Assembly (NCBI GenBank): GCA_016194905.1
Contig: JACQAP010000012.1
Coordinates: 1 to 64,000 of the forward strand
Length of the DNA stretch: 64,000 bases
Direction of reading: 5' to 3'
DNA from: Betaproteobacteria bacterium
GTDB taxonomy: Bacteria; Pseudomonadota; Gammaproteobacteria; Burkholderiales; JACQAP01
Part shown: positions 28,675 through 38,260 of the stretch, in pieces
Layout: every line of letters begins with the position of its first letter
Position numbering within the stretch: the first letter of the stretch is position 1
Notes under the pieces: model-generated
Told to the model about the DNA's origin: nothing
Seen by the model: only the letters and a program-made list of their open reading frames with translations
Databases searched by the model: none
Position numbers and translations under genes: made by a program

Positions 28675-29616
28675 TCAGGCCGCCTTGCGCTTGCGCGTGA
28701 ACAATGACCACAGTCCACCGGGCAGGAACATGATGACGACCAGCATGGTGATGCCGAGCGCCATCTGCCAGGTATTCGGCGAATACTCATAGGCAAAGCT
28801 GCGGATGGTCTCGAAGATGAATGCGCCGAGGAAAGGGGCGAGCACGCTGCCGGTGCCGGCCAGAATGCCGACGAAAACGAATTCACCGGATGTCGTCCAG
28901 TATGCCATCTCGGGATCGATGTGACCGACGGCGATCGCCGCAAGCGCGCCGCCGCCGCCGGCGAGTACCGCGGAGATCACATAATTCACATGAATGACGT
29001 TGCCCACCGACGCGCCCATGTACTCGACGCGCAACTCGTTGTCGCGGATCGCCCCGGCCAGCCTGCCCATGTGGGAGTTCAGATACCTGTGCATGAAGAC
29101 GCCGGCAATGAAAGCGAATACCACCGTCAAGGCATAGCGCACGTAACGGTCGACCGATGTTCCCGCGACCGTAATGCCTGCGATCCTGGACGCTGCGATG
29201 TTGAAGCCATCGCTCGATCCCAGCGACGAAGTCTTGACCAGCAAGCCGTACAGAATCATCGAAAACGCCAGCGACAGCATGGCGAAAAAAATGTCGCGAT
29301 ACTTCCGCAGCAGCAGCCCGAGTGCGGCAGACGCCAGGGCGGTCACCATCACGGCGGCGACCAGCATCACGGCCATGTCCGAGATTTTGAATACCTGGTC
29401 GAGCGTGCCGGCCGCGTAGGCACCAAGGCAGTAATACAGACCATGGCCGAACGACACGACGCCGGTGCGCATCAGCAGCATCATGCCGAGTACCACGATG
29501 CCGTAGCACAACGACACGTTGATCAGGAACATCGCCCAGCGTGGCAGGAAGGGGCCGACCGCGAGAAGGATGATCGAACCTGCAATGAGAATCGGGAGTG
29601 TCGGGTCGTGCTTCAT
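28675..29616 (-). CDS. livM: Branched-chain amino acid-type ABC transporter permease LivM
   Basis: This 313-residue inner-membrane permease has about nine hydrophobic segments and the conserved cytoplasmic loop RAIRDNELRVEYMG (here GAIRDNELRVEYMGASVGN near 191), which contacts the ATPases. Overlap with livH is ATGA. The C-terminus is basic (LFTRKRKAA). Confidence 0.93.
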   Translation of the reverse strand: MKHDPTLPILIAGSIILLAVGPFLPRWAMFLINVSLCYGIVVLGMMLLMRTGVVSFGHGLYYCLGAYAAGTLDQVFKISDMAVMLVAAVMVTALASAALGLLLRKYRDIFFAMLSLAFSMILYGLLVKTSSLGSSDGFNIAASRIAGITVAGTSVDRYVRYALTVVFAFIAGVFMHRYLNSHMGRLAGAIRDNELRVEYMGASVGNVIHVNYVISAVLAGGGGALAAIAVGHIDPEMAYWTTSGEFVFVGILAGTGSVLAPFLGAFIFETIRSFAYEYSPNTWQMALGITMLVVIMFLPGGLWSLFTRKRKAA

Positions 29617-30509
29617 ATCTTGCGGGCTTCCTGTGCGCTGAAGAGGCCCTTGGGCCGCATGATCAGCACGACGGCCATGACCAGGTAAATGCTGAACAGG
29701 TCGAGTTCCGGCCGGTAATGTACGGCAGCCGAGCGCACGATGCCGACAAGTATCGCGGCGAGCGCGGCTCCCGGCAGGCTGCCCAGCCCGCCGATCACCA
29801 CGACGGCGAACGCGAGCACGATGGTCTCCGCGCCGATGCCGGGTTGCACGGAGATCATCGGCGCCGTCAGCGTGCCGCCAAGCGCGCCGAGCATTGCGCC
29901 GACGGTGAAGGTGATGAAGTACACGCGACCGACGTTAATGCCCATCGCTCCCGACATTTCCCGGTCATGAATCACCGCCAGCAACATCTTGCCCTGCCGG
30001 GTTTTGGTCAGAACCCAGGCGAGCACCGCGCCGATGAGCACCGCGGCGCCGAACAGCACAAGATTGTAGTTCGGGTACGTCAGGTCGCCGACATCGAAGC
30101 TGCCCAGCAGGCCGTAGGGTTGTGCGATGAAATAGGGGTCGACACCCCAAGCCAGCTTGACGAAGTCTTCGAGGATCAGGAATACCGCATAGGTGACCAG
30201 GACCAGCACGATCTCGTCCTTGCCATACATGAAACGCAGCAGGCCGCGTTCGATTACCGGACCGGCGATCAATCCCACCAGGATTGCCGCAACCAGCATG
30301 ACGGCATAGCTGCCCATGGGCGGGTAGCCATGATTGATCCAATAGCCGGCGAGCGATGCGGCACTGTAAGCGCCAAGGGCGTACAGGCTGCCGTGGGCGA
30401 TGTTCAGGATCTTCATCACGCCGTAGATCAGCGTGAGGCCGACGGCGATGATGAACAGCCACGACGAATAGATCAGCCCGTCGATCAGGACGGCGAGAAG
30501 TTGAGCCAT
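29613..30509 (-). CDS. livH: Branched-chain amino acid-type ABC transporter permease LivH
   Basis: This 298-residue permease opens with LLAVLIDGLIYSSWLFIIAVGLTLIYGV and shows the LivH signature ILNIAHGSLYALGAYSA near 35. The coupling loop is MLLAVIHDREMSGAMGIN near 176. It forms the heterodimeric channel with LivM. It lies 34 bases after the binding-protein gene. Confidence 0.94.
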   Translation of the reverse strand: MAQLLAVLIDGLIYSSWLFIIAVGLTLIYGVMKILNIAHGSLYALGAYSAASLAGYWINHGYPPMGSYAVMLVAAILVGLIAGPVIERGLLRFMYGKDEIVLVLVTYAVFLILEDFVKLAWGVDPYFIAQPYGLLGSFDVGDLTYPNYNLVLFGAAVLIGAVLAWVLTKTRQGKMLLAVIHDREMSGAMGINVGRVYFITFTVGAMLGALGGTLTAPMISVQPGIGAETIVLAFAVVVIGGLGSLPGAALAAILVGIVRSAAVHYRPELDLFSIYLVMAVVLIMRPKGLFSAQEARKI

Positions 30510-30543
30510 GATTTAAAGCGGGGTGAGGCTTGGCGCCGGGTGC

Positions 30544-31836
30544 CTACCACTTGCCGGGTTTCATGCCCGCCTTGATCCAGTCGACGCTCTTTATACCCTC
30601 CGGGGGCTGGACGCGCTCGACCGGGTAATATTTGATGTTGCCGACGGCGATCTGTCCATTGACCGTGCGCGTCGTGCCATAAGCGGTGCCGGTCACGGCC
30701 TGATGTCCTTTGCCGAGCTTCATCATCACCTTGCCGCTCGGCGAATCGAAGGTCTCGTACTCGAATGCCTTGATGATCTCATCGGTGCCGGGTGTGCCCT
30801 GCGACTTCGCTTTTTCATAGGCGGTCTTCAGGCCGAGAAACGCCTGGGCGACGCTGTACGCCGGGTAATTCGGATAATTTTCCGCGCGCTCCTTGTAAAT
30901 ATGCCGCAGCCAGTCGTTCAACGCGCTTTTCTGCGCATAAACCCCGCTGGGACCGCGCGCGCCGATGATGGTGCCGTCGGGAATATTACCCGGCAATCTG
31001 TGCAGGTAAGGTTCGCCGGCCACCAGGATGAGCTGGCTGCGGGTGAACAGGTTCCGCGGCGTGGCCTGCAGCATGAAGGCCTCCAGATCTCCGCCCCACA
31101 GACTGGAGTGAATCACGTCGGAATTACTCTGCAGCAGCGCCGAGATTTCAGGGCCGTACTGACCGGCGCCGAACTTCGGCATTTGCGACGTGGTGATGGT
31201 GAGCTCGGGTTTCAACGCCGCCATGACCGCCGTAAAGTCGGCCCAGGAATCCTGTCCCCATGCGTAGTTCTGGTTGATGCCCCCCAGGCTCTTCACGGCG
31301 GGCCGGTTCTCCAACAGGTACATTGCGCCGGCCACTGCGTCCATGGTGGCATGCGGCCTGGTGCGAAACACGTATTTGTAGCTCGCGTCTTCGAACACGC
31401 GCGGTGTGCCGCAGTCGAACAGGATGGTGATCTTCTTGAGTTCTTCCGCCACCGGCGCCACGGCTAGACAATCGCCGCTGCCGATGTAGCCGATCACGAA
31501 ATCGACGTCCTGGCGTTCGACGAGATTGCGCAACTCGGCGACTTGTTTGGTCGCGCCCCCCGCTTCGTCGATCACCACCAGTTCCAGCGGCGTGCCGCCA
31601 AATCCTTTGGTGGCGTACGGGGCGGGTACCTTGCCCGCATTGAGCGAATCCACGATCGCTTCGGCGGCGAGCTTGGCGGGGACACCGAACGGTCCGGAAG
31701 CAGGACCCGAGAGAAAAGTCACCAGGCCAATCCGGATCGGCTTGTCCTGCGCGCTACAGACGGCGGGGGCGGTAACCAGCACTGCAACAAGCAGAGCGAA
31801 CGCCGGCTTGAGCAACTTCAGGGCATGCGTGTTCAT
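30544..31836 (-). CDS. ABC transporter periplasmic substrate-binding protein (Leu/Ile/Val-type)
   Basis: This 430-residue periplasmic receptor has a signal peptide (about 1-29, cleavage after CSAQ) and a peripla_BP_6-type two-lobed fold. It starts IRIGLVTFLSGPASGPFGVP, with FVIGYIGSGDCLAVAP and a later GINQNYAWGQDSWADF. It is longer than E. coli LivJ (367), typical of the family members that bind aromatic or other carboxylates, so the amino-acid assignment is not firm. It is first in the five-gene operon. Confidence 0.9.
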   Translation of the reverse strand: MNTHALKLLKPAFALLVAVLVTAPAVCSAQDKPIRIGLVTFLSGPASGPFGVPAKLAAEAIVDSLNAGKVPAPYATKGFGGTPLELVVIDEAGGATKQVAELRNLVERQDVDFVIGYIGSGDCLAVAPVAEELKKITILFDCGTPRVFEDASYKYVFRTRPHATMDAVAGAMYLLENRPAVKSLGGINQNYAWGQDSWADFTAVMAALKPELTITTSQMPKFGAGQYGPEISALLQSNSDVIHSSLWGGDLEAFMLQATPRNLFTRSQLILVAGEPYLHRLPGNIPDGTIIGARGPSGVYAQKSALNDWLRHIYKERAENYPNYPAYSVAQAFLGLKTAYEKAKSQGTPGTDEIIKAFEYETFDSPSGKVMMKLGKGHQAVTGTAYGTTRTVNGQIAVGNIKYYPVERVQPPEGIKSVDWIKAGMKPGKW

Positions 31837-32042
31837 GCTGTCTCCTCTTTTTATAGAGTTCTTATGATGCTTCGGAAAATAATCCTGCGAGCCTTTCGCC
31901 GAGACGGACTATTCGAATTTAGCCGGAATCTATCAGGTTTTGACCTTGCCCAGCAACGCATCGATAGCCCGGGAGAGCGCAGGAAGAAAATCGCCCGGAC
32001 AGCGGCGTGGAGCAGACCGACGACAGCCGCCTGTCGGAAAAA

Positions 32043-33452
32043 TTAACGCCCGGCCAACCAGCGGCGCGCGCGCGCGATAGCGGCCCGTACCTGTTTCGGT
32101 GCCGTGCCGCCGATATGATCGCGCGCCGCCAGCGAACCTTCGAGCGACAGCTTGTCGATCACGTCCGCGTCGATCAGGTTCGAGAACTGTTTCAATTCGT
32201 CCACGCCCAGTTGCGCGAGATCGATGCCTTTCTCCGCGGCGCGGCGTACGGCACGTGCGACGACTTCGTGGGCTTCGCGGAACGGCATGCCCTTTTTCAC
32301 CAGATAGTCGGCGAGATCGGTCGCCGTGGCACAGCCTTCCATTGCGGCGCGACGCATCGCCTTTTTGTCGACGGTGATGCCGCCCACCATGTCAGCGTAG
32401 ATCCTCAAGGTCGCGCCGAGGGTGTCCACGGTATCGAACAGCGGTTCCTTGTCTTCCTGGTTGTCCTTGTTGTAGGCGAGCGGCTGACCCTTCATGAGCG
32501 TCAGCAGCCCCACCAGATGGCCATTGACGCGCCCGGTCTTGCCGCGGACGAGTTCAGGCACATCCGGATTTTTCTTCTGCGGCATCATCGACGAGCCGGT
32601 GCAAAACCGGTCGGCCAGCCGGATGAAGCCGAAGCGAGGGTTCATCCACAGGATCAATTCTTCGGAAAGCCGGGACAGGTGCATCATGACCAGGGCCGCG
32701 CAGGCGCAAAACTCGATCGCAAAGTCCCGGTCGGATACGGCGTCGAGCGAATTTTCACAGATGCCGTCGAAGCCGAGCTCTGACGCGACACGTTCACGAT
32801 CGATCGGGAATGTCGTTCCCGCAAGTGCACCGGCGCCCAGCGGAAGCTGATTGAGCCGTTTGCGACAATCCGCAAAGCGCGACGCGTCCCGCCCGAGCAT
32901 CTCGTAATAGGCCATCAGATGATGCGCGAAACTCACCGGCTGTGCGACCTGCAGGTGCGTGAAACCGGGCATCAGCGTATCGACATGCTGGTCTGCAAGA
33001 TCTAGCAGGCGGCCCTGGAACGCGGCGATGAGCATAAGCGTCTCGTCGATGGCGGCGCGCAGGTAAAGCCGGATGTCGGTCGCCACCTGGTCATTGCGCG
33101 AGCGGCCGGTGTGCAAACGCTTGCCGGCATCGCCGACCAGATCAGTCAGGCGTTTCTCGATATTGAGGTGGACATCTTCGAGGTCTATCGACCACGTGAA
33201 CTTCCCCTGCTGGATTTCATCGAGGATGCTCGCCATGCCACGTTCGATGTCGGCGAGGTCGGCCTTGGACAACACGCCGACCGCATGCAGCATGCGCGCA
33301 TGCGCGAGTGAGCCCTGAATGTCGAACTCGGCCAGCTTCTTGTCGAAGCCGACGGACGCCGTGTAGCGTTTGACCAATTCCGCGACGGGCTCGTCGAATC
33401 TGCCCGACCACGTCTTGCCGTTCTTGTCTGCCGGCGGTTCCTGTTGTTGCAT
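32043..33452 (-). CDS. argH: Argininosuccinate lyase
   Basis: This 469-residue enzyme cleaves argininosuccinate to arginine and fumarate. The superfamily signature [12 protein letters not shown] (near 291) holds the mobile catalytic-loop serine, and [24 protein letters not shown] and [11 protein letters not shown] are typical. ATG 33452 is preferred to the GTG at 33515 because it begins just before the conserved N-terminus. It is divergent from the two-component genes (73 bases apart), a common betaproteobacterial arrangement. Confidence 0.97.
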   Translation of the reverse strand: MQQQEPPADKNGKTWSGRFDEPVAELVKRYTASVGFDKKLAEFDIQGSLAHARMLHAVGVLSKADLADIERGMASILDEIQQGKFTWSIDLEDVHLNIEKRLTDLVGDAGKRLHTGRSRNDQVATDIRLYLRAAIDETLMLIAAFQGRLLDLADQHVDTLMPGFTHLQVAQPVSFAHHLMAYYEMLGRDASRFADCRKRLNQLPLGAGALAGTTFPIDRERVASELGFDGICENSLDAVSDRDFAIEFCACAALVMMHLSRLSEELILWMNPRFGFIRLADRFCTGSSMMPQKKNPDVPELVRGKTGRVNGHLVGLLTLMKGQPLAYNKDNQEDKEPLFDTVDTLGATLRIYADMVGGITVDKKAMRRAAMEGCATATDLADYLVKKGMPFREAHEVVARAVRRAAEKGIDLAQLGVDELKQFSNLIDADVIDKLSLEGSLAARDHIGGTAPKQVRAAIARARRWLAGR

Positions 33453-33525
33453 TGGTGGTCTGCCCCGTTCACAATGGAATGCGTTAAACAATTGTTTTGG
33501 CGTGCGTTTCGGCACGTCTTTACAG

Positions 33526-34539
33526 ATGGCAAGTATAAATCAAAACCCCTCCGCGACTCTGCTGCCGAATTTCCGAAATCTTGGAGTCATGCTGCGGGTG
33601 CTGGTCATCGTTACGGCGCTAACTGTCGTTGCGGCGATGCTGAAATCGTCGAACTGGAGCAGCCTCTTGCAGCAGTGGGTAGGTATCGCAGCCGTGGTGC
33701 AGCCGATTGCGATCCTTTCGGTGTTGCTGCTGGGCGCAGCGAATTCGTGGCTGCACAGGATTGAATATCGTTCCGCAGTCGTGCTGATCGTGCTCGCGGA
33801 GCTCGCCATCACCCTGCTCGTGCTACGCTTCGGGGCGTTGATCCTGGAGACGGGAATGGAAGAGGCCGGACGCGACGTTTTCTTTGCCGTCGCAACCACG
33901 CTCGCGCTGATCGGGTATTTCAATCTGCGCAATCGCGCGCTTTCGCCCGCGTTGACGGAGGCCAGACTGCAAGCGCTGCAGGCACGCATCCGGCCGCATT
34001 TCCTGTTCAACAGCATCAACGCGGTGCTGTCGCTGATACGAGCCGAGCCTCGACGCGCGGAGGCCGCACTCGAGGACATGGCCGATCTGTTCCGCGTACT
34101 GATGGCCGACAATCGCGACCTTGTACCGCTGGAAAACGAGGTCGAGTTGTGCCGTCAGTATCTCGCTCTCGAGCAACTGCGTCTGGGAGAACGACTGCAG
34201 ATCGAATGGCATGTGGACAATATGCCCAAAGATGCGCTCATGCCGCCGCTGGTGCTGCAGCCGCTCCTCGAGAATGCGGTCTATCACGGCATCGAGACGT
34301 CGATCGAACCCGGCGTGGTCAGCGTCAATATCTACCATGTTCGCGATCAGGTGCACATGGTTCTGCGCAATCCATATCGCAAGGACGGCAATCACCACGC
34401 CGGCAACAAGATGGCTCTGGGCAATATCCGGGAGCGTCTGGCGCTGCACTTCGACGCAGAAGCGAGCCTGCAGGCCCGTGTAGGCGATAGCGAGTACGAG
34501 GTTCACATTACAATTCCGTACGTGAGAGCGGACGAATGA
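33526..34539 (+). CDS. LytS/AlgZ-type sensor histidine kinase
   Basis: This 337-residue kinase has about four N-terminal membrane helices (about 20-130) and no large periplasmic domain. Its phosphoacceptor region is [19 protein letters not shown] (near 156), diagnostic of the His_kinase (LytS/AlgZ) class, followed by a HATPase N-box [10 protein letters not shown] (near 250) and a glycine box around [13 protein letters not shown] 33526 is used although its ribosome site is weak. It overlaps the response regulator by 4 bases (ATGA), so the pair is coupled. Confidence 0.9.
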   Translation: MASINQNPSATLLPNFRNLGVMLRVLVIVTALTVVAAMLKSSNWSSLLQQWVGIAAVVQPIAILSVLLLGAANSWLHRIEYRSAVVLIVLAELAITLLVLRFGALILETGMEEAGRDVFFAVATTLALIGYFNLRNRALSPALTEARLQALQARIRPHFLFNSINAVLSLIRAEPRRAEAALEDMADLFRVLMADNRDLVPLENEVELCRQYLALEQLRLGERLQIEWHVDNMPKDALMPPLVLQPLLENAVYHGIETSIEPGVVSVNIYHVRDQVHMVLRNPYRKDGNHHAGNKMALGNIRERLALHFDAEASLQARVGDSEYEVHITIPYVRADE

Positions 34540-35309
34540 CGAAACATCCCCAGGCATTGAAGGTCGTCATTGCCGACGACGAAACGCCTGCTCGCAGTCG
34601 TGTACGCGATCTGCTGGAAGACTGCGCGGGCAGCTTCCCGATCGAGCTCGTCGGCGAGGCCGCAAGCGGACGCGAGTTGCTCGCGTTGCTGGGAAGGACG
34701 ACGGCGGACGTGGTGCTGCTCGACATCCGCATGCCGGAAATGGATGGACTCGAAGCGGCGCAGCATCTTCTAAAATTTCCAGACCCGCCTTCGGTGATTT
34801 TCACGACGGCGTACAACGACTACGCGCTAAGGGCGTTCGAGCTGCATGCAGTAGATTATCTGGTCAAGCCGATCCGGCTGCGGCGGTTGCACGACGCATT
34901 GACGAGAGCGCGGGCGATCACGCCGCTGAGTCTGGACGTCCTGCAGAGAATCGCTCCCGAGCCGCGCAAACATCTTTCAGTACAGGAACGCGGCAAGGTC
35001 ATGCTGATCGCCGTGTCCGATATTCGCTATCTCCGGGCCGAGCTCAAATACGTGACCGTACGCACGGCTATCCGTGAGCATCTCGTGGAAGAGTCGCTCT
35101 CCCGCCTGGAGCAAGAGTTCACCGATCAATTCGTGCGCATCCATCGCAGCTGCCTGGTGGCGAAAGCGCACATCATCGGTTTCGAGAAAGAGGGCGGCGA
35201 CAGCGGCGAGGCGCGTTGGGTGGTGACGCTGGCCGGACTCGATGAAAAACTGCAGGTGAGCCGCCGCCAGCAGCACATCGTCAAGGAACTGGGGCGCAAC
35301 GTCCTGTGA
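34536..35309 (+). CDS. LytTR-type response regulator (AlgR-like)
   Basis: This 257-residue regulator has a receiver domain (about 9-125) with acidic DDE near 15, phosphoacceptor Asp in VLLDIRMPEMDG (near 66) and Lys in DYLVKPIRLRRL (near 113). The C-terminal LytTR DNA-binding domain (about 150-255) has the pattern VSDIRYLRAELKYVTVRT and FVRIHRSCLVA. AlgR-like proteins in this position control surface, motility or respiratory genes; the target here is unknown. It ends in a GTGA overlap with a small secreted protein gene. Confidence 0.92.
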   Translation: MTKHPQALKVVIADDETPARSRVRDLLEDCAGSFPIELVGEAASGRELLALLGRTTADVVLLDIRMPEMDGLEAAQHLLKFPDPPSVIFTTAYNDYALRAFELHAVDYLVKPIRLRRLHDALTRARAITPLSLDVLQRIAPEPRKHLSVQERGKVMLIAVSDIRYLRAELKYVTVRTAIREHLVEESLSRLEQEFTDQFVRIHRSCLVAKAHIIGFEKEGGDSGEARWVVTLAGLDEKLQVSRRQQHIVKELGRNVL

Positions 35310-35818
35310 GCGCACGTCATTGCACAGTGTTCCTTTTGCTGGTCGCCGGCGCAGCATCCGGCGCGCAGGGTATCGAAGCGCTCGGCTCGCGGCTTTCCGA
35401 TCTCGACCGCAGGCTTTACTCGTGTGCCGAGACCGGTGCGCACACCCTGTGCCGGGCAGGGGGAAAGGCCCTCGAGCATCTGGGTTTGCCGGTTCTGGGG
35501 ATGACGCTCGAGTACCGCGGAGAACTTCTGAATCGAACGACGGTCCTGTTCGATGAGGCGCGGTTTGCCGAAGTCGAGGGCCGCCTGACGGCGCGGTTTG
35601 GCGCGTCCGAGGTTCACGACGAACAGTTGCGCAGCGGCATGGCCGGCGCGATCGCCAGTCGGGTCCGCGTCTGGCGCAGAGACGGCAATGTCGTGATGCT
35701 GGAGCAGTTTTCCGGGAAGATCACCAGTTCGGCGCTTCGCTATCTGACCTCGGACGACTACCGGGAACTCATGCATGCCCGCGATGCCGTGCGCATTCGC
35801 GGCACACGCGATCTTTAG
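35306..35818 (+). CDS. Hypothetical exported protein coupled to the AlgR-like regulator
   Basis: This 170-residue protein has a likely signal peptide ([22 protein letters not shown]) and a soluble domain rich in charged residues with two further cysteines near the N-terminus ([11 protein letters not shown]). I do not recognise the family. GTG 35306 overlaps the regulator stop by 4 bases, indicating translational coupling with the two-component pair. It could be an extracytoplasmic partner of the sensor kinase; that is inference from position only. Confidence 0.7.
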   Translation: MSARHCTVFLLLVAGAASGAQGIEALGSRLSDLDRRLYSCAETGAHTLCRAGGKALEHLGLPVLGMTLEYRGELLNRTTVLFDEARFAEVEGRLTARFGASEVHDEQLRSGMAGAIASRVRVWRRDGNVVMLEQFSGKITSSALRYLTSDDYRELMHARDAVRIRGTRDL

Positions 35819-35864
35819 AGCAGCATCGCGCAAGTCCCGCTGAAAACGGCGAAGAATTGTCCTA

Positions 35865-35876
35865 TGATTCGAATCA
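35865..35876. promoter_or_regulatory. 12-bp palindrome upstream of dps
   Basis: TGATTCGAATCA is a perfect palindrome 40 bases before the dps ATG. It could be a regulator half-site pair. It does not match the OxyR or Fur consensus well, so no regulator is assigned. Confidence 0.3.
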
Positions 35877-35916
35877 GGTGCAGGTCCTCTTCAACCCAGA
35901 CGCAAGGGAATCAAGA

Positions 35917-36387
35917 ATGGCTGCTGATCTTGGCATCAAGGAGAAAGACCGGGTACAGATCGTCGATGGCTTGTCGAAGTTGCTTGCCGATACGTACACG
36001 CTTTACCTGAAGACCCATAACTTTCACTGGAACGTGACCGGCCCGATGTTCCAGACGCTGCACCTTATGTTCCAGACGCAGTACACCGAGCTGTGGACCA
36101 ATATCGATCTGATTGCAGAGCGCATCCGCTCCCTGGATGCGCCCGCGCCGGGCACTTACGCGCAGTTTTCGAAGCTCGCATCCATCAAGGAAACGCCGGG
36201 CGTGCCCAAGGCCCAGGACATGATCAAGATCCTGCTGCAGGGACACGAAGCAGTCACGCGTACGGCGCGAAAGGTTTTTCCTGCCGCCGAGAGCGGCAAC
36301 GACCAGCCGACCATGGATCTTCTGACCCAAAGAATGGAGGTTCATGAAAAGACAGCCTGGATGCTGAGAAGTCTCTTGGAGAAATAA
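35917..36387 (+). CDS. dps: Dps-family ferritin-like DNA-protection protein
   Basis: This 156-residue four-helix-bundle protein forms dodecameric shells that oxidise and store iron and protect DNA. The ferroxidase residues are in [19 protein letters not shown] (near 34-52) and [17 protein letters not shown] (near 59-75). ATG 35917 is preferred to an in-frame ATG at 35857 because AAGGGA lies about 8 bases upstream and the length then fits. It stands alone, followed by a terminator. Confidence 0.93.
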   Translation: MAADLGIKEKDRVQIVDGLSKLLADTYTLYLKTHNFHWNVTGPMFQTLHLMFQTQYTELWTNIDLIAERIRSLDAPAPGTYAQFSKLASIKETPGVPKAQDMIKILLQGHEAVTRTARKVFPAAESGNDQPTMDLLTQRMEVHEKTAWMLRSLLEK

Positions 36388-36431
36388 TCCGGTACGCGGA
36401 CCCGCAAGCTTATTCAAGTCTTACTGATCCT

Positions 36432-36475
36432 CGGGCCGCTTCCGGCTACCCCGCAGCGGCCCGGATTCTTTCTTT
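36432..36475 (+). terminator. Terminator after dps
   Basis: CGGGCCGCT and AGCGGCCCG form a perfect 9-bp stem around a 14-base loop, followed by a T-rich stretch (ATTCTTTCTTT). It separates dps from hemC. Confidence 0.75.
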
Positions 36476-36509
36476 GTCCCAGCAAAAAGCCTGAGGTTTG
36501 CTTTCCGCC

Positions 36510-37451
36510 GTGAATCATCCTTCCCAATTCGTCATCGCCACCCGCAAGAGCGCGCTGGCGATGTGGCAGGCACGCCACATTGAGGCAAGGCTGCGCGCCC
36601 TTTATCCGACAATTCAGACGCATCTGCTGGGCATCACCACGGAAGGAGACCGCGTGCTCGGCACGCCGCTCGCCAAGATCGGCGGCAAGGGACTGTTCGT
36701 CAAGGAACTCGAGTTGGCTCTCGAATCGGGGCAGGCGGACATCGCGGTGCATTCGATGAAGGATGTGCCGATGAATCTGGCGGCCGGATTCAGTATTGCG
36801 GCAATCACCGAGCGCGAGGATCCGCGGGACGCCTTCGTGTCCAACGGCTATCGAGACCTGGAGAGTATGCCGCCAGGCAGCGCGATAGGCACCTCCAGCC
36901 TGAGGCGCGCGAGTCAGTTGCGCGCGCGCTTTCCCCATTTTCGCGTTGAGCCCCTGCGCGGTAACGTCCAGACGCGTCTGCGCAAACTGGACGAAGGCAA
37001 GTACGCTGCCGTCATCCTCGCAGCGGCCGGACTCAAACGCCTCGGACTTTCCGCACGCATCACCACGATTCTCGAACCGGCATACAGCCTGCCGGCAGTT
37101 GGGCAGGGTGCGCTGGGGATCGAGTGCCGTTCCGAGCGCAGTGACGTGATCGCGGCGCTGGCCCCACTGAATGATCCGGACACTCGCTGGTGCGTGGAAG
37201 CCGAGCGCGCGCTGAGCCGGGCACTTGCCGGCAGTTGCCAGGTACCGCTGGGCGGTTTCGCCGAGATCAGCGGCGGCAGTGCGCGGTTGCGCGGATTCGT
37301 CGCCAGTCCGGACGGCAGCCGCATGGTTTATGACGAGGTTACCACGCCGCGTTCGGGCATGCCGCAGGAACTCGGTAATGCCGTAGCGCAGCGCCTGATC
37401 GCGAAGGGCGCACGCGAGATTCTCGCCGGGCTGGACGGGCAGCCCGAATGA
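36510..37451 (+). CDS. hemC: Hydroxymethylbilane synthase (porphobilinogen deaminase)
   Basis: This 313-residue enzyme polymerises four porphobilinogens. The dipyrromethane-anchoring cysteine is in LAGSCQVPLGGF (near 242). IATRKSALAMWQ near the N-terminus and GTSSLRRASQLR are also typical. GTG 36510 is chosen over TTG 36498 because CTGAGG is properly spaced only from the GTG and the protein then starts MNHPSQF. It overlaps hemD by 4 bases (ATGA), heading a hemC-hemD-hemX-hemY operon. Confidence 0.95.
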   Translation: MNHPSQFVIATRKSALAMWQARHIEARLRALYPTIQTHLLGITTEGDRVLGTPLAKIGGKGLFVKELELALESGQADIAVHSMKDVPMNLAAGFSIAAITEREDPRDAFVSNGYRDLESMPPGSAIGTSSLRRASQLRARFPHFRVEPLRGNVQTRLRKLDEGKYAAVILAAAGLKRLGLSARITTILEPAYSLPAVGQGALGIECRSERSDVIAALAPLNDPDTRWCVEAERALSRALAGSCQVPLGGFAEISGGSARLRGFVASPDGSRMVYDEVTTPRSGMPQELGNAVAQRLIAKGAREILAGLDGQPE

Positions 37452-38236
37452 AACCGCAGTTAGCCGGAGCGGGAATCCTGGTTACGCGGCCCGAAGAACA
37501 ATCCGTTCAGCTTGCCCGGCTTATCCGCGATGCAGGCGGCGAACCCATTTTGTTCCCGGCCCTGGAGATCGAACCGCTGGCGGAAACGGCGATGGCACCC
37601 GTCCTCAACCACCTGCTGCATTTCGATCTGGTTGTTTTCGTCAGCCCGAATGCGGCGCGCATGGCCATGCCGCAAATTCTGAAGAATGGCGGCCTGCCCG
37701 CTCACGCCAAAGTCGCTGCGGTCGGGCCGGGAACGGCGGCCGAGTTGAAAAAATCCGGGGTGCGGAACATCATCTCACCACGGGAGGGTTTCGACAGCGA
37801 GGCCTTGATGGGCGAGCTGTCGGCCATGCCGTTCGGCGGCAGCCGAGCCCTCATAGTCCGGGGACGTGGCGGCCGCGAATTCCTGGGCGAGACCTTGCGC
37901 TCGCGCGGTGCCGCAGTCGAATATCTCGAGTGCTATCGCCGGGTGAAGCCGGATCGCGACATGCGGGAATTGTTGTCGCGGTCGGGGCGCGATGGCATGA
38001 AGGCCTGCCTGGCAACCAGTTCGAGCATCGTCGGAAACCTGTTTGAGATGGCTGGAGCGGCGGGGCGCTCCTGGCTGTGCAGCCTGCCGTTCTTCGTTCC
38101 CCATCCGCGGGTGGCTGCCACGGCATTTTCCCGCAGGGTGCAATGTGTGTTCGTCGCCGGCAACGGCGATGAAGCCCTGGTGGCGGGACTGGAAACCTGG
38201 TTCGCACGTTTGCGTGTGCCCCACCCCGCTTCGTGA
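37448..38236 (+). CDS. hemD: Uroporphyrinogen-III synthase
   Basis: This 262-residue enzyme cyclises hydroxymethylbilane with inversion of ring D. The family is poorly conserved, but ILVTRPEEQSVQLARLIRDAGGEPILFPALEI at the N-terminus, VVFVSPNAARMAM near 57, and AAVGPGTAAELKKSGV near 85 are recognisable. It is translationally coupled to hemC. Length is normal. Confidence 0.92.
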   Translation: MKPQLAGAGILVTRPEEQSVQLARLIRDAGGEPILFPALEIEPLAETAMAPVLNHLLHFDLVVFVSPNAARMAMPQILKNGGLPAHAKVAAVGPGTAAELKKSGVRNIISPREGFDSEALMGELSAMPFGGSRALIVRGRGGREFLGETLRSRGAAVEYLECYRRVKPDRDMRELLSRSGRDGMKACLATSSSIVGNLFEMAGAAGRSWLCSLPFFVPHPRVAATAFSRRVQCVFVAGNGDEALVAGLETWFARLRVPHPAS

Positions 38237-38260
38237 GTCATTGGATTTCACGCAAAAGAG

